A DNA stretch of 64,000 bases from Leucogyrophana mollusca. Its lineage: Eukaryota > Basidiomycota > Agaricomycetes > Boletales. Made by a program: the position numbers and the translations under genes. Positions within the stretch are counted from its first letter, which is position 1, and every line of letters begins with the position of its first letter. Positions 44,369-54,729 of this stretch are shown piece by piece. The notes under the pieces are model-generated. The model did no database searches. It saw nothing but the letters and a program-made list of their open reading frames with translations, and was not told the DNA's origin. Where the stretch lies: the NCBI GenBank assembly GCA_021014945.1, contig MU266363.1:101106-165105 (forward strand), written 5' to 3'.

Positions 44369-44986
44369 TGCTAGAGGTTGTGGAAGTCGTGATTGCTAGG
44401 AAGAGTTGAGTTGAGTTGAGTTGAGTAGAGCTTGCGAAATCTTAGATCCGAGCGTAAATGGCGAAGGTCCCAATAGCGGGGAACCTGGAAAACACAAGCC
44501 GGACTGTTGAGTTATCGTAGCCTTAAGCCTGAGTCCCAGTAACCGTGCGCACACGTCAGGTGCTCAGTAGCGGAAGAGGGCAACTAGAAGCCATCGCTGA
44601 TACTTTTGACTGCCTTTATTATATCTATGGCATCCGGAGAACGGTAAGCATAGCCCGACCAGGGAAGATAATCGGAGTCAAGACCCAGCCACGTTTTCGG
44701 GTGCAATGCGAGAAACCACTGACCGCATAACGGGTGATGGGACGGACAAGTCAAGGAGCCCAGGGTGGTCAGGATTAGCCATCTTGAACACGCCTGGCGA
44801 GAATTCCTCAACAGGGAATGCACTTTCCGGCGAGACTTGAATCGTGACGCATGGATGGGAGCAAGATAATGCCATATTTTGGAGAGATGCATGCTTCATA
44901 CCGTATTGTCATAAACATCCATGGACGGCCACGCGCAGAGCATGCATGAGGGCGGAATATGCGAGGTGAGCACCGGGAATATAGAT
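44369..44986. other. Intergenic, with possible small minus-strand coding remnants
   Basis: About 620 bp between GNAT copy 2 and eS19. Two overlapping minus-strand frames (44899-44678 and 44892-44584) contain fairly protein-like ends (for example AIDIIKAVKSISDGF), but I cannot join them or name a family. Confidence 0.35.
44405..44428 (+). repeat. TTGAG pentanucleotide microsatellite
   Basis: About four to five tandem copies of TTGAG (read on the plus strand as gagttgagttgagttgag) just upstream of the GNAT copy 2 start. Likely slippage-derived and variable between strains. Confidence 0.8.
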
Positions 44987-45604
44987 TTACTCGTCATCCT
45001 CTTCCTCTTCCTCAGCGTCATCACCTTCTTCCTCGTCGCTCTCGTCCTCCTTTGCAGCCTCAACAACAGCAGTCGCAATACGGTCCAAGTCCCGCTGACC
45101 GTCCTGGCTGATTCTCCGGCCACCGTTGTCAGTCTGTTCAAGGACGCCGATCTTCTCCAGCGATTGGCAGATTTTTCGCTGAACGGATGCGGAGGAGTCG
45201 GCGTGGTGTGATGGGCGGTTTCCGCGTCTGTTGCGGCCACCGTGGAGTTTTGTCAGTGCGCCAATACCGACGTCTTTGCGGAGGTAGATGTGCCGTGCAA
45301 CAGCAGCTGAGAGATGTTAACATTTTAGTTGATCTGTTCTATCTTTGCAAGCAGCATGAAAGGAAGGCACCTGCGCGGACATAGTACCAGTCAGGATCAT
45401 AAGGTGCGAGCTCTTTGAATGAGCCGGTTTTGACGAGGTCAACCCAGGTGGGAACCTCCAGTTTGCCTGACCGTTTGAGGTGGGAGGCATAGGCAGTGAT
45501 GAAAGCTTCCGCGCTGTGGATCGTTACAAGCAATATTACGATCTATAGTGCACAGTAGATATCATCTGGGGTCCGGCATACCTGATATCTCGTACTCCTG
45601 GCAT
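44987..45604 (-). CDS. RPS19: 40S ribosomal protein eS19
   Basis: Component of the small ribosomal subunit head, needed for 18S pre-rRNA maturation. Three exons on the minus strand: MPGVRDIS at 45604 (intron after GATATCAG), then [40 protein letters not shown] and DWYYVRA; and the last exon [59 protein letters not shown] and [20 protein letters not shown]. The protein ends in an acidic tail of about 20 Asp/Glu residues, longer than in most eS19 proteins known to me. First-intron borders (gtatgcc...ccacag) keep the frame. Core length fits the family. Confidence 0.95.
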
Positions 45605-46668
45605 GATGTGAATTAGGCGGGACGACCTTGAGGAAAAGTTGCGCGGGACGTTGAGCGCGACGGTGGCGGGCGTGTACGAGGGATTAGAGTTCAAATTTGA
45701 GTTCAAGTTCAGCCACCACTCTGTGCAGTTGATTAGTCATCCGGCTTTCAGGTGCCGAGTTTCGATGCTGCCAGTGCTGCCTTCATCCGAAAATCGATAA
45801 ATGTCTGCATCGTGAACTGTGGGCCATTGCATCTCAGCTCAGTACTGAGCCATCCATTTTTGCGCGCTGTCCGTACCCTTTTATATATATTTAAGGGCGC
45901 AGCTATTGGCAACAGTATGTGTAATCCTCGTGAACCCTCCACTAGGCTGCGACACGAGGTTTTCTTTCTGCAGCCGTGCACTGTGCGGGGACAGAACAGC
46001 TCGTATTGCCTTCGCTACGTCTCAGTATCTAGCCAGGAAGCTCAAGGAATCTTCCCACTCATGCACTTGACGGGGATCTATAAAGACATGGATACCACTG
46101 TTCCACGCCATCTGATCTCGTCCACATACCAAGACCAGGCTTGGAAATGCGCTTCGGAGTATGTGTAAGACCTGGAACATGCACATATAGCACTACCGTC
46201 AATTCGATCTCGAATTGGTTTTCAAAAATCAAAATGTCCAGTGACGCATTAACAGATCATAGGCGGGCTGCTTTTCAATTACGCAATCTTGCCGTCTGCA
46301 GTCTAAATCACCTGTTTTTGAGGTCGAAGATACGATAAATTATTGATCTGGCTAGGCTTGAGCTTGCTCAATGGCGTCGGGTCCGCATTCCGGACTTGGT
46401 AGTATGTCGCGGAAAAGAATCTTGAGATGATCATGATATCTTTGCTCCTCGATGCGCCACCGACGTCCCCCAGTGTTCCCCTGGCGGCCCGTCATAATAT
46501 TGATAAACGATATCATAGCAAAGACAGCAGCTCGTGACAAACTTCTGCTCCCATATACAAAGATGAAAACTCCGCGGTTATGACATCCGGCCTTAGACTT
46601 ATCTCCCTCCCACCCACCACGCAAGCGCTTCCGCGCCGAGTCAGATCCTTCGACCTTCACGCCAGAAG
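45605..46668. other. Divergent promoter region between eS19 and an F-box gene
   Basis: About 1.06 kb. A plus-strand frame of 138 codons (45752-46168) has no domain. A TATA-like run ttttatatatattta lies at about 45880-45895. Otherwise nothing recognised. Confidence 0.45.
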
Positions 46669-48096
46669 ATGGCAACATCACCAACTGGCAGCTATAGCCT
46701 ACCGGAATCCAAAAAGCAGAGTTTAATGGCTGCTTGGATGAATTTCTTGCCACCGGAGCTTCTAATCGAAATCTTTGTCATTTGTAGCTCAGTAGGGGAT
46801 TGGCGTGCGCCTCTTGTACTTTCCAGGGTCTGTCGACTTTGGAGAGCGCTGGTGATCACGTCACCTCGTAGCTGGCAGCTTATATCTGTACACGAACTCC
46901 ACCGCCCGCTTTCGTCCATACGATCCCAAGCCGAATTGTGGATATCGCGGGCGGCCACTCTGCCATGCGAGCTCGACATAGAGTTGTCGGATGTGGAGCG
47001 TCTGTTGCCTGTTATGTCTTGCTTTCTGCCTCACATCAGCAGATGGAACGAGTGCACTATCACCGCTGGGAGTCGAACCATTCATACCAGTCTTTCTCCT
47101 CTTTCTCAGTCGGCACCCACACGAGTGCTCCATTATCTGGACGTTCGCCTTCACACACCTTCTGAATCCAGTGATGATGAAGACGACGATATCTCCCTCT
47201 CCTGTGGGACTGCTGCGCTTCGTCACGTTTCGATGAAGGTCACTGTATCCCGCCTCCCTATCGCCGAAATCGCGAATCCACTACTCTTCACGTCTCTCGA
47301 CATCACCGAGAGCCCATTTGAACAATGTGCACCCTCTTCAGAACTTCTCAAGTTTCTTAGCTGTTGTCCCCAGCTGGAACACTTTTGCTTCCACGGCATA
47401 CCTGACGATGAAGGCACCCTTGAACACATATCTGCTGTTGTCTCCCTTCCCCGTCTGCACACTATTTGGCTGCACTGCACTTGCAGCCAACGCAACATCC
47501 TCTCCCACTTACACCTTCCCGCACTGCGCGAGCTTCGTATCAGACATACGAATGTGGACTTTCCACTGGATACCTATCACCTTGTCGAAGAAGGCGATAG
47601 TGAAGACGAAAATCCTGATTTTTCGCAGTCTAGCTGGAGTGACCAGCACACAGGCATGGGCCTGCGCAAACTCATATCCCGCTCAAAACCTCCCATAGAA
47701 ATCCTCGACATGGATTTGAGCGACATGAGGACCAAGGACTTCAGATGGGTCTTTGACAGGCTGCCAGATCTGCACTATTTCTCAATCGTCGGTTCGGACA
47801 TGTCAGACACCGTGGTGGGGCTATTTGCACCTATGCCATTGAAGGGAGAGGAGGATGAGGGCGGAGACCGTCTTCATGTGCGCTTGCCGCGGCTGTCTGT
47901 GTTGAGGATGTACAACTGCCAGCAGTTTAGTGGCGATGCCATGGTCGACGCCCTCAGTAAACGCACCCAATTCACTGATGCTGTCACCCCGGCCTCGACG
48001 CTGACAGAGGTGGTCATCTCTGGATGTGGGGGATTCACACCAAGGAATACGCAGGAACTTTCATGGGTCCTTGGCAATCGTTTGCATGTTTATTGA
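46669..48096 (+). CDS. F-box/LRR-like protein
   Basis: Single-exon gene of 475 residues, a predicted SCF adaptor. The start MATSPTGSYSLPESKKQSLM leads to the F-box MNFLPPELLIEIFVICSSVG with VCRLWRALVITSPRSWQLI, a typical Agaricomycete form. The middle has an acidic insert (SESSDDEDDDISL), then leucine-rich units: LFTSLDITESPFE, LEHFCFHGIPDDEG, LHTIWLHC, LRELRIRHTNVDF, IEILDMDLSDM, LHYFSIVGSDMSD, LSVLRMYNCQQFSGD, LTEVVISGCGGF. These resemble irregular LRRs of the cysteine-containing type. It is distinct in sequence from the pair at 36-39.7 kb, which shares only the F-box. No intron candidate is needed. Confidence 0.88.
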   Translation: MATSPTGSYSLPESKKQSLMAAWMNFLPPELLIEIFVICSSVGDWRAPLVLSRVCRLWRALVITSPRSWQLISVHELHRPLSSIRSQAELWISRAATLPCELDIELSDVERLLPVMSCFLPHISRWNECTITAGSRTIHTSLSPLSQSAPTRVLHYLDVRLHTPSESSDDEDDDISLSCGTAALRHVSMKVTVSRLPIAEIANPLLFTSLDITESPFEQCAPSSELLKFLSCCPQLEHFCFHGIPDDEGTLEHISAVVSLPRLHTIWLHCTCSQRNILSHLHLPALRELRIRHTNVDFPLDTYHLVEEGDSEDENPDFSQSSWSDQHTGMGLRKLISRSKPPIEILDMDLSDMRTKDFRWVFDRLPDLHYFSIVGSDMSDTVVGLFAPMPLKGEEDEGGDRLHVRLPRLSVLRMYNCQQFSGDAMVDALSKRTQFTDAVTPASTLTEVVISGCGGFTPRNTQELSWVLGNRLHVY

Positions 48097-48720
48097 GTCC
48101 GTTTCAAGGTTGGCTGGACGAACAAGACGCTATGTTCCACAACATTAACGGTTTTTGCGCTACTTTTTTATTTGTTCAATTGCTCTTATTATTCGCACTG
48201 AATGACTTCGTCTCGATAACTTTGTTGTTATTGATATTTCCTTTTGTCAAAAGTCAAATGTGTCCATAGCTGTAGAATTCAAACACTGTACTCTCACTGA
48301 ATAAGCTTGGTTCTGGATCAAGCTTAGGTCGGCACCACAGGAATGGGGGATACATAATCATCATCTGATTGTCGGGTGGTAATTCTGGTGCAGAAAGTGC
48401 GTACAGTCAGGGCGCTGCTGCTGCAACTTGAGCATCTCAGCCCGACTAATCTAATAATTCAGACACTACTATCCTTTGCGTGGCGGCTTTACAAGGCACA
48501 GAGAGCCATCGGCTCGCATGCAGCGAGTAACATTTCAGAACGGGGAAAGGATACGTTACATTCCATTGTTGTGTAGTTGAATTAAGCAGAAATACAGCGT
48601 ATCCGGCAGTCGTATTGTCTAACACCCCGACACTCACTGCCGAGTAACCCATGGTGTGCCTAATTCCACGTTCGCCGTGGATGAACTGCCGCATATCTAA
48701 ATCGTCCGAGCGGTAGAGGT
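48097..48720. other. Convergent 3' region
   Basis: About 620 bp between the F-box gene and the DUF6533 gene end. AT-rich and T-rich near 48150-48250; a 98-codon minus frame (48742-48446) is an overlap without features. Confidence 0.45.
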
Positions 48721-50340
48721 CTATGGTGCGACGCTGGACCACGCTTGGCTTTCAAACACAAGTTCTCGACGTCGCATCCTAGCAAATTTGATGTCAGAGA
48801 TAGCGGCGAGGCCTGTTCCATTCCCTCCATACGCGTCGCGTAGTTCAAAAGTGATCCGTGAGCCCAACGCCCCGCGCAGGACACACTGGAGTCTATTAAC
48901 CAAAGTTGAGTCTTAGCTGCACGCGGACATGCTGACGGGTTACTTGCACAGAAACAAGTCCGCCCCATCCATCAGAAGGCTGGGGGTAGGGAGTTACACA
49001 CCATCACTGACATTGGGAATGAGCACTCACCGGGTAAAAAAAGAGGGCGGTATTTGCACTAGATATAGATTAGATCCCCCGGGCGAAATCAAAGAGAGCT
49101 CAAAATCTATATGTAGTTGACTTACCAAAGAGGAAACAGGCATATACTAGATTTCCTTGCCGCAACGCGTTCGTCAGCCGCCCTCCAGAGTAGCCGTCGG
49201 AGGATGCCCGAGAACAATATCCATGATATACCGTCACCCATATCACAGCTAGCGAAGAGATTCAAAAATGGTCGGCGTCCGGAGCAATGATAAAACCTCA
49301 CTAGACTCAAAAAAAGCGACGGCCCAGTACGGTCCAGCGATCACTTGGTACTCGTTTTCCGAGTGATAACTGGACGATCGCAGATCGCAGATGCTGCCCA
49401 CGCCTGTAGCATATATGACCCCATAGCAGGCAATAATTATAACGAGTGCTGCCTTGAAGAATATCAGAGGGTAGCTTTCTGGCGGCCCGGGATCCAAAAA
49501 AGATGCCTTACCACAAAAATAATAATCAAGACGGCGTTCAACGTCCTGTTACAGTGCCATAATATGCGGGTGCGCAGGAGCAATAGCACTGTCAGGTGAA
49601 TGAGTAGAGGCCGATTGAGGGAGGGACACGGCGAACTCTCGGTGACTGTCATAACAAGAACGGATGCCCCTGTCAAAACTCTGCTGAGACTTCGCTAATT
49701 ATAATCGATTTATAGGAATACGCACAACCACCACCTTCGTATAATCCCCAACACTGGAATAGAAGTTAGTCTATAGTAGTTCGAGAGGGCACGAATGAAA
49801 TACAGCTGGCATCGCCAAGTCAGGAAGAAGGGTTTCTGGAATCCCGGTGCAGCTCAGTTAGTGTTAACCCTCCATGAGAAATAGGGCATACCGTATATTA
49901 AACAGACCAAGGCTACAATTGGCAGATATCTTGTGGCGACGAACAGAAAATGAAATCGATTCCAGGAGCATCCATTCCACATAACGCGACCCTGTGGTTA
50001 TATGGATGGACTAAGTCATCAGTGACACGCGAAGATAAGAAAATTGGCCAACCTCGTCATCTAAAGTCAAAAGATATTCAAACGCCTTGCCATTTCCTGT
50101 TGGTGAGTATATACAGAGCGATACCCGAAAGTAACACACCCAAAGCGCAACAGGGGCCACTGGCAGACATGAGAATATGCCTTCCGGATAAAAACCCTGA
50201 ATACATACATCTGCAGTACTGGGGATAGCAGACAATGCGTAAATCCTCCAGTGTTTTATACCACACACTACAAAATAACATACCATGACGATTTGAAGGT
50301 GTTCTTGCAAAACCGGATCATCCGAATTGATGTTGCCCAT
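48721..50340 (-). CDS. DUF6533-type basidiomycete multipass membrane protein (N-terminus unresolved)
   Basis: Member of a large Agaricomycete family of multi-helix membrane proteins with a DUF6533 N-terminal region, function unknown. Recognised parts in order: FEYLLTLDDEV (family signature YLLTLDxEV), WNRFHFLFVATRYLPIVALV with CLIY, LTVLLLLRTRILWHCNRTLN with AVLIIIF, LVIIIACYGVIYATGVGSIC, GPYWAVAFFES, SGGRLTNALRQGNLVYACFL (close to the family's G-x-L-x-x-x-L-x-x-D/G motif) and finally NRLQCVLRGALGSRITFELR to the stop at 48721. Many small introns; the exons before FEYLL and around 49.7 kb could not be joined with certainty. The start at 50340 (MGNINSDDPVLQEHLQIVM) is a guess. A partly decayed copy is possible. 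Confidence 0.6.
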
Positions 50341-51271
50341 GTTTTCAACAGCGAGATCCTCGAGGGTACGCTCCCCACGAGGAGAATCCAGTACCTTTAT
50401 ACCCACGAGCATAATCACCGAGCTACAAGTGGCAGGAGTTCACATCAGGTGGGATAATTAACTGTCAGGTGGCAAAACCTGTGCGTATCGACCGACGTCG
50501 GTTCCAAGGGGCCTTGAGTTGGATGTCCCGACGATGACGGTGGCACAGCATTTGAGTTTGTACGTGAGGGTTGCTGAAACCTAGCTGTAGCGTACATCAT
50601 ACGGTTGGGACGGGCGCCTCAGGTGAAGGCACCCCCGGATGCCACCAATCATGATCTGTTCAAAGGTGGTTTGAATTCAGTTGATTACATCTTTCTGACC
50701 TGAGGTTGGGTGAAGTGTCCCCCGTAAGGACACAATACGTTAGTCCATCTAATACAAAGTTAGAGGGACAGGACGTCAAGCGCCCAGCCCGAGTGGCAAT
50801 TCAATCAGGGACCCAGAGGGCCCACGTAGATCCCATTGACGCGGGCGAGACGCAGTGGTGTTCTAGATGAATGATGATGCCACTGAATGCCACTGAATAC
50901 AGATGTACAATATCTAGAGAGAACCACGCACCTTCAGCACACCCATACAAGACCTTGTAGCGTTACAGACATACAGCGTGTGACCGATTGCGTTGCGGTG
51001 CTCTTCGGATCCAGTGAGCTAAAGGATATTCCCTTTTGATTACCAGCTGCGCTCTTGCCCAGGTGACTCGTCTGAGTCTCCCGAAAGGAGTGCACAAGCT
51101 CTCGAATGCCTGAAACGCCCGGCAGTTACATATTGACAGCTCCTCTTCAAAACCGTGTGATGCGAAAGTTTTTATTAAAGCAGGAGCATAAAGTATGTCG
51201 CAATCCCTACACAAATATGATTATGAGGCAACCTGCTGATATGAGTGTACTGCGCTGGATGTAAGCGCACC
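50341..51271. other. Intergenic
   Basis: About 930 bp. Contains an imperfect tandem 11-nt repeat (gccactgaat-gccactgaat) near 50878-50900. An 83-codon minus frame (51214-50963) is featureless. Confidence 0.45.
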
Positions 51272-51568
51272 TCACGATAATCCCTTCAACACTTCCTGTA
51301 ATTCAGTTATCACTCCTTCTACCCTAGCTCCCTGCTTGGTTAAGTCCTCTCCATTGAAGGTCCTCAGCGCGACGCGAGCCTCCTTCACGAACTCATATGA
51401 CCGTTTCGTGGAATCATCTGCCGGAGCCTCATTATCTGTACCTTGATCTTTCGCGGAGGAAACGTTGGAAAGAAGACTCGACAGATTTATATCTGAAGCA
51501 CGGAGCAGAGCAAGGTCTCGAAGGGTATCGCTAAGAGGCAGAGGCTTTGACTCGGACTTGGACGGCAT
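51272..51568 (-). CDS. Small hypothetical protein, 98 residues
   Basis: Uninterrupted frame MPSKSESKPLPLSDTLRDLA ... ELQEVLKGLS. No family recognised. The sequence is hydrophilic and mostly helical in appearance: DTLRDLALLRASDINLSSLL, an Asp/Glu/Pro linker, then RSYEFVKEARVALRTFNGED and GARVEGVITELQEVLKGL, with heptad-like leucines suggesting a short coiled coil or helical bundle. Balanced amino-acid use and a clear C-terminal helix make it look like a real gene rather than a chance frame. No visible signal peptide or membrane helix; likely a small cytosolic or nuclear protein. Confidence 0.6.
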   Translation of the reverse strand: MPSKSESKPLPLSDTLRDLALLRASDINLSSLLSNVSSAKDQGTDNEAPADDSTKRSYEFVKEARVALRTFNGEDLTKQGARVEGVITELQEVLKGLS

Positions 51569-52474
51569 GGCAGATTTGGTTCAAGTTATTTAGTTACAGT
51601 CTGAGTAAGCGCGACACCACGAACTCCCTTGTTTTTCTACTTATTTTTTACAACGCAACTTGAAGTCCAACTGATACAATTTCCACCAGATATCGCACGG
51701 AGGAAGATCGTATGTATACACGACAAAATTCCACAGTGACAGTAGCAAAGCCCGTTCAACCGACAGTCGGCATGTGATGGTCGTCGGTCATTGGGAGAAG
51801 TTCCGTTCAGGCTCAAGTTCCTGCATCGCTCCACGCGAACAAAGGCAACAATTCTTCGCTTTAGTTTTGCGACCCAGGCGTCCCCAAGCGTCGGTCAGAT
51901 CACAGACGCTGAAGGAATACTTGCCCTTCCTCCAATGTGCACCACTTGGAAATCTGACTCTATGACGGCTCCTGAAGGCCTGAGACGTCATAATACCGGA
52001 AGACAGCGGGGATCTAGTGGTAAGTGGTGATTTTCGAATTGTTGAACGATATACTGTATTGTGCAGATGTGGCACGACATCGTTCATAGAAAACTACGTA
52101 AATGAAATTACCAAGGATAACTAGAAGAGACCTAGTGCAAGCCACGGTGATCCACCTTCACGTTGAGCCTTCTCCAGAGTGTCTCCGAAGGTATCGCGAC
52201 GGTCTGTACTAGGCTGCCGCCCTGCGAATCGGATGCGGTTCAGGCGCTGTTCTCGGGCAAATCCTTATTTGCTTGCGATGTGGCAACTCAGGGCGTCCAA
52301 CACAAGATCACAAGGGAAGTACTCAAAGCTGTTATTCATACAGAGGTGATCCGCCGTCTATAACTAACGTTATTACACAAGTTTCAAACATTCGATTCGC
52401 GAGGTTCCTCAGATAACGGGGTCTTTTGATCCGAGGCTTCAGCCCGATTAACCCGCGGATGCAAAGGCGCTGGA
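51569..52474. other. Intergenic
   Basis: About 900 bp. Frames of 60-100 codons on both strands (plus 51791-52030, minus 52087-51788) overlap one another and show no domain. Nothing else recognised. Confidence 0.45.
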
Positions 52475-52765
52475 CTAACCTGCGGTGGGTTTTGAATCGC
52501 CCTGTCCTCCCCGATGTGTCGTGTCGTACTCTGTGGTAGATGCCCAAGTCAGCCGGGACACAATTCTTTCGTGAGTAACTGCCTCACCCTCTGGGTTGCG
52601 GGTTGCCGCTCCCGCCCTCTTCGCTGCCCCTGGTTCTTTCGTATCACCTTTTTCCAGACGAGCGGCATCCCGCTTCGTCAACTCCTCGTCCGGGATCTTC
52701 TGGATGGCTTCAGTCGGAAAAGAGTCTACGGGTGTGTCACCAACAAAATGTGCTGTAGTGGCCAT
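52475..52765 (-). CDS. Small hydrophilic hypothetical protein
   Basis: The ATG at 52765 gives MATTAHFVGDTPVDSFPTEA, IQKIPDEELTKRDAARLEKG and DTKEPGAAKRAGAATRNPEG. The composition (Ala, Lys, Glu, Asp, Pro, Thr; almost no Trp or Cys) suggests a disordered small protein. A candidate intron (AACCCAGAG|ggtgagg... ccacag) near 52600 would replace the last part with EYDTTHRGGQGDSKPTA; without it the frame reads through to 52475. I favour neither. Family not recognised; coding status rests on the ATG position and composition only. Confidence 0.45.
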   Translation of the reverse strand: MATTAHFVGDTPVDSFPTEAIQKIPDEELTKRDAARLEKGDTKEPGAAKRAGAATRNPEGEAVTHERIVSRLTWASTTEYDTTHRGGQGDSKPTAG

Positions 52766-53195
52766 TGTTGCTGTGGAATGCAATGTCGTTTCAGATCTGC
52801 TGCAGTTCACTTTATATACCCAAGCAATAGTCGAGCGACATCATATGGCCGCGATGACGTCATTGGTGTAATGACCTCAAGCCACACCCACTGTGCCGCA
52901 GAGCCCCAACGCTGTTGTGGCGTCAAATATAGAGGATGGAGGAGTGATAAAGAACGGGTCGGTGGGATTGAAAATTGTCAAGATACACGGTGTTATTGCA
53001 CGGGTGAGTGAACCATGATGGCGATGGGGGTATCATATATGAACAGCAAAACGAATTCAATAAAGTAATTCTTCCTCGTTCGACATGGAAGTAGGAATAT
53101 CAAACCCTTTTCAGGAGGGGTATGAGGATGGTTATCGCCCTGATCGACAGGAATAGTGCGCGGCAGCCAGTGCGCGGCGTGCGGAGTCCATCCAA
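52766..53195. other. Intergenic
   Basis: About 430 bp between the small gene and the AA14 3' end. Plus-strand frames here are overlaps without features. Confidence 0.45.
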
Positions 53196-54729
53196 CTAGA
53201 AGAAGAGGCTGCTTCGTTTCGCTTTGTGTACCATCTTCTTATGGGCAATTGTAGTCGCATTTCCGGCGGGCATGTTCGCAGTTCTTCTCGAGGGTGTAGA
53301 AAATATATCGTCTTGTGCGCCTAAGCCCCAATAACCAGTAAATGTCCCATGCCACAGCACACGAACGCAATATGAGCGCACCATCTTTAAACCCGCACTT
53401 GGAGTTATATGCAGGCGACTTATGCGATCCGCTGAGGTCATACCCGCTGACCTCGATATTGTCGCCCTCGGCCTGATTCCAGATCATGATCTGCTTTGCG
53501 CCCTGCACGCATTTCATCTGGTCGTCCTCGCACCAAACGGGGGGCTTTGGTGATGAGATGGGCTTTGAGGAAGTGGAATTGGTGACCATGCATTTGAAGC
53601 CTTGCATGTAGATGTTGGGTTCGCCGCAGCCATTAGGAATCTGTTTGTAAGCAAGTATCTATGATAAGCTACGATCGAAGAGTCCGCGGGTTTGGGGTAG
53701 AATACTGACCCAGACCCACTGTTACGATTGTAGTCCCGTCAGATAAGGATAAGGATAGGGATGAGGGAAGGCTTACAGCACAGATACAGCCTTCGGAGGG
53801 ACAGGGAGGCATAGCGGCGGGAACATCGTAAGTAGTTACACGCTTCCAAGGCGTGCTGAAAATGCGACGATAAGACAGCTGTTTACAGATCAGGTTATGA
53901 TCTTACTTGTATCGCACGGTGAATACTGCCAAGTTAGTCAGGTCGACCTTGCTCAGATCAGACTAATCGCCGATGAGCAAGACCAGATAAAACAAAGACG
54001 AAGGCTTGGCACGTGCCTCATAAGAGATGGCGAAGGCAGTGCCGGACGCCATGGACTGGTTTTGAGTGTGCACTAAGAACATCGAGAGCGTTCCTGAGCA
54101 CCATAACTACCCTTTGTCTTGTAAAACAAAACTCACTGTTAGGGCTACCGATACAACTGCTCGACGAGACCGGAGCACCGGCCAGGTTGTGGACTCCATA
54201 GTCCTGGGGATGATTTTGGCCGTCACCCCAAGCAGACGTGAAGTTACCATCGTACGAGAGTGTGGTCAGCGCGCGATTCGCAGCGATCTCGACCGTAAAA
54301 TTCCCGCCTGCGGGCCTAAATCAAATTTTAGCAGACGCTCGAGCTAAGCAGAATATTCGCACAATTCGAGGAAGTCACCGGGCGCAGGTGGGAACTCGTC
54401 GCACTGATGATGTCGTGAGCAATACCATCAGCTAATGATGATGATCAATAAATTGGAAAGAAAGACGAACCTGATTCACGTGGTGAAACCAGTAGTCCGA
54501 TTTCTTAAGATTCCACAACGGATTTACGGGCTTGTCATTATTATAGTCCACTTGACCTTGTACTGTTCCCTATGAATATGCGGCTGAGGGGTAAACGGCT
54601 GACCCAAACTGCAGGTAGACAGTAGCGAAGGCGCACATTGAGACAATACATTCCCTTGTGAAAAGCAGCCAAGTGTGCTTCGGCAAGTCCAGCGAGAGAC
54701 ACCAATGCGAAAGGAAGGAGGGAAGGCAT
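53196..54729 (-). CDS. AA14-family lytic polysaccharide monooxygenase
   Basis: Secreted copper enzyme; characterised AA14 members act oxidatively on recalcitrant xylan. Signal peptide MPSLLPFALVSLAGLAEA is followed by H-L-A-A-F-H-K-G-M-Y-C-L-N, so the mature protein starts with the His of the copper histidine brace. Next: YNNDKPVNPLWNLKKSDYWF with HHVNQ, CDEFPPAPGDFLELPAGGNF, TVEIAANRALTTLSYDGNFT, AWGDGQNHPQDYGVHN, and LHTQNQSMASGTAFAISYE. SDLSKVDLTNLAVFTVRYK follows across an intron that seems to need a GC-AG donor (GAG|gcacgt). Later: NIYMQGFKCMVT, PPVWCEDDQMKCVQGAKQIM, WNQAEGDNIEVSGYDLSG, YNSKCGFKDG then AQDDIFSTPS and a basic tail. Several small introns; the parts around 53.7-53.9 kb were not fully joined. 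No CBM or GPI signal seen. Confidence 0.85.
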
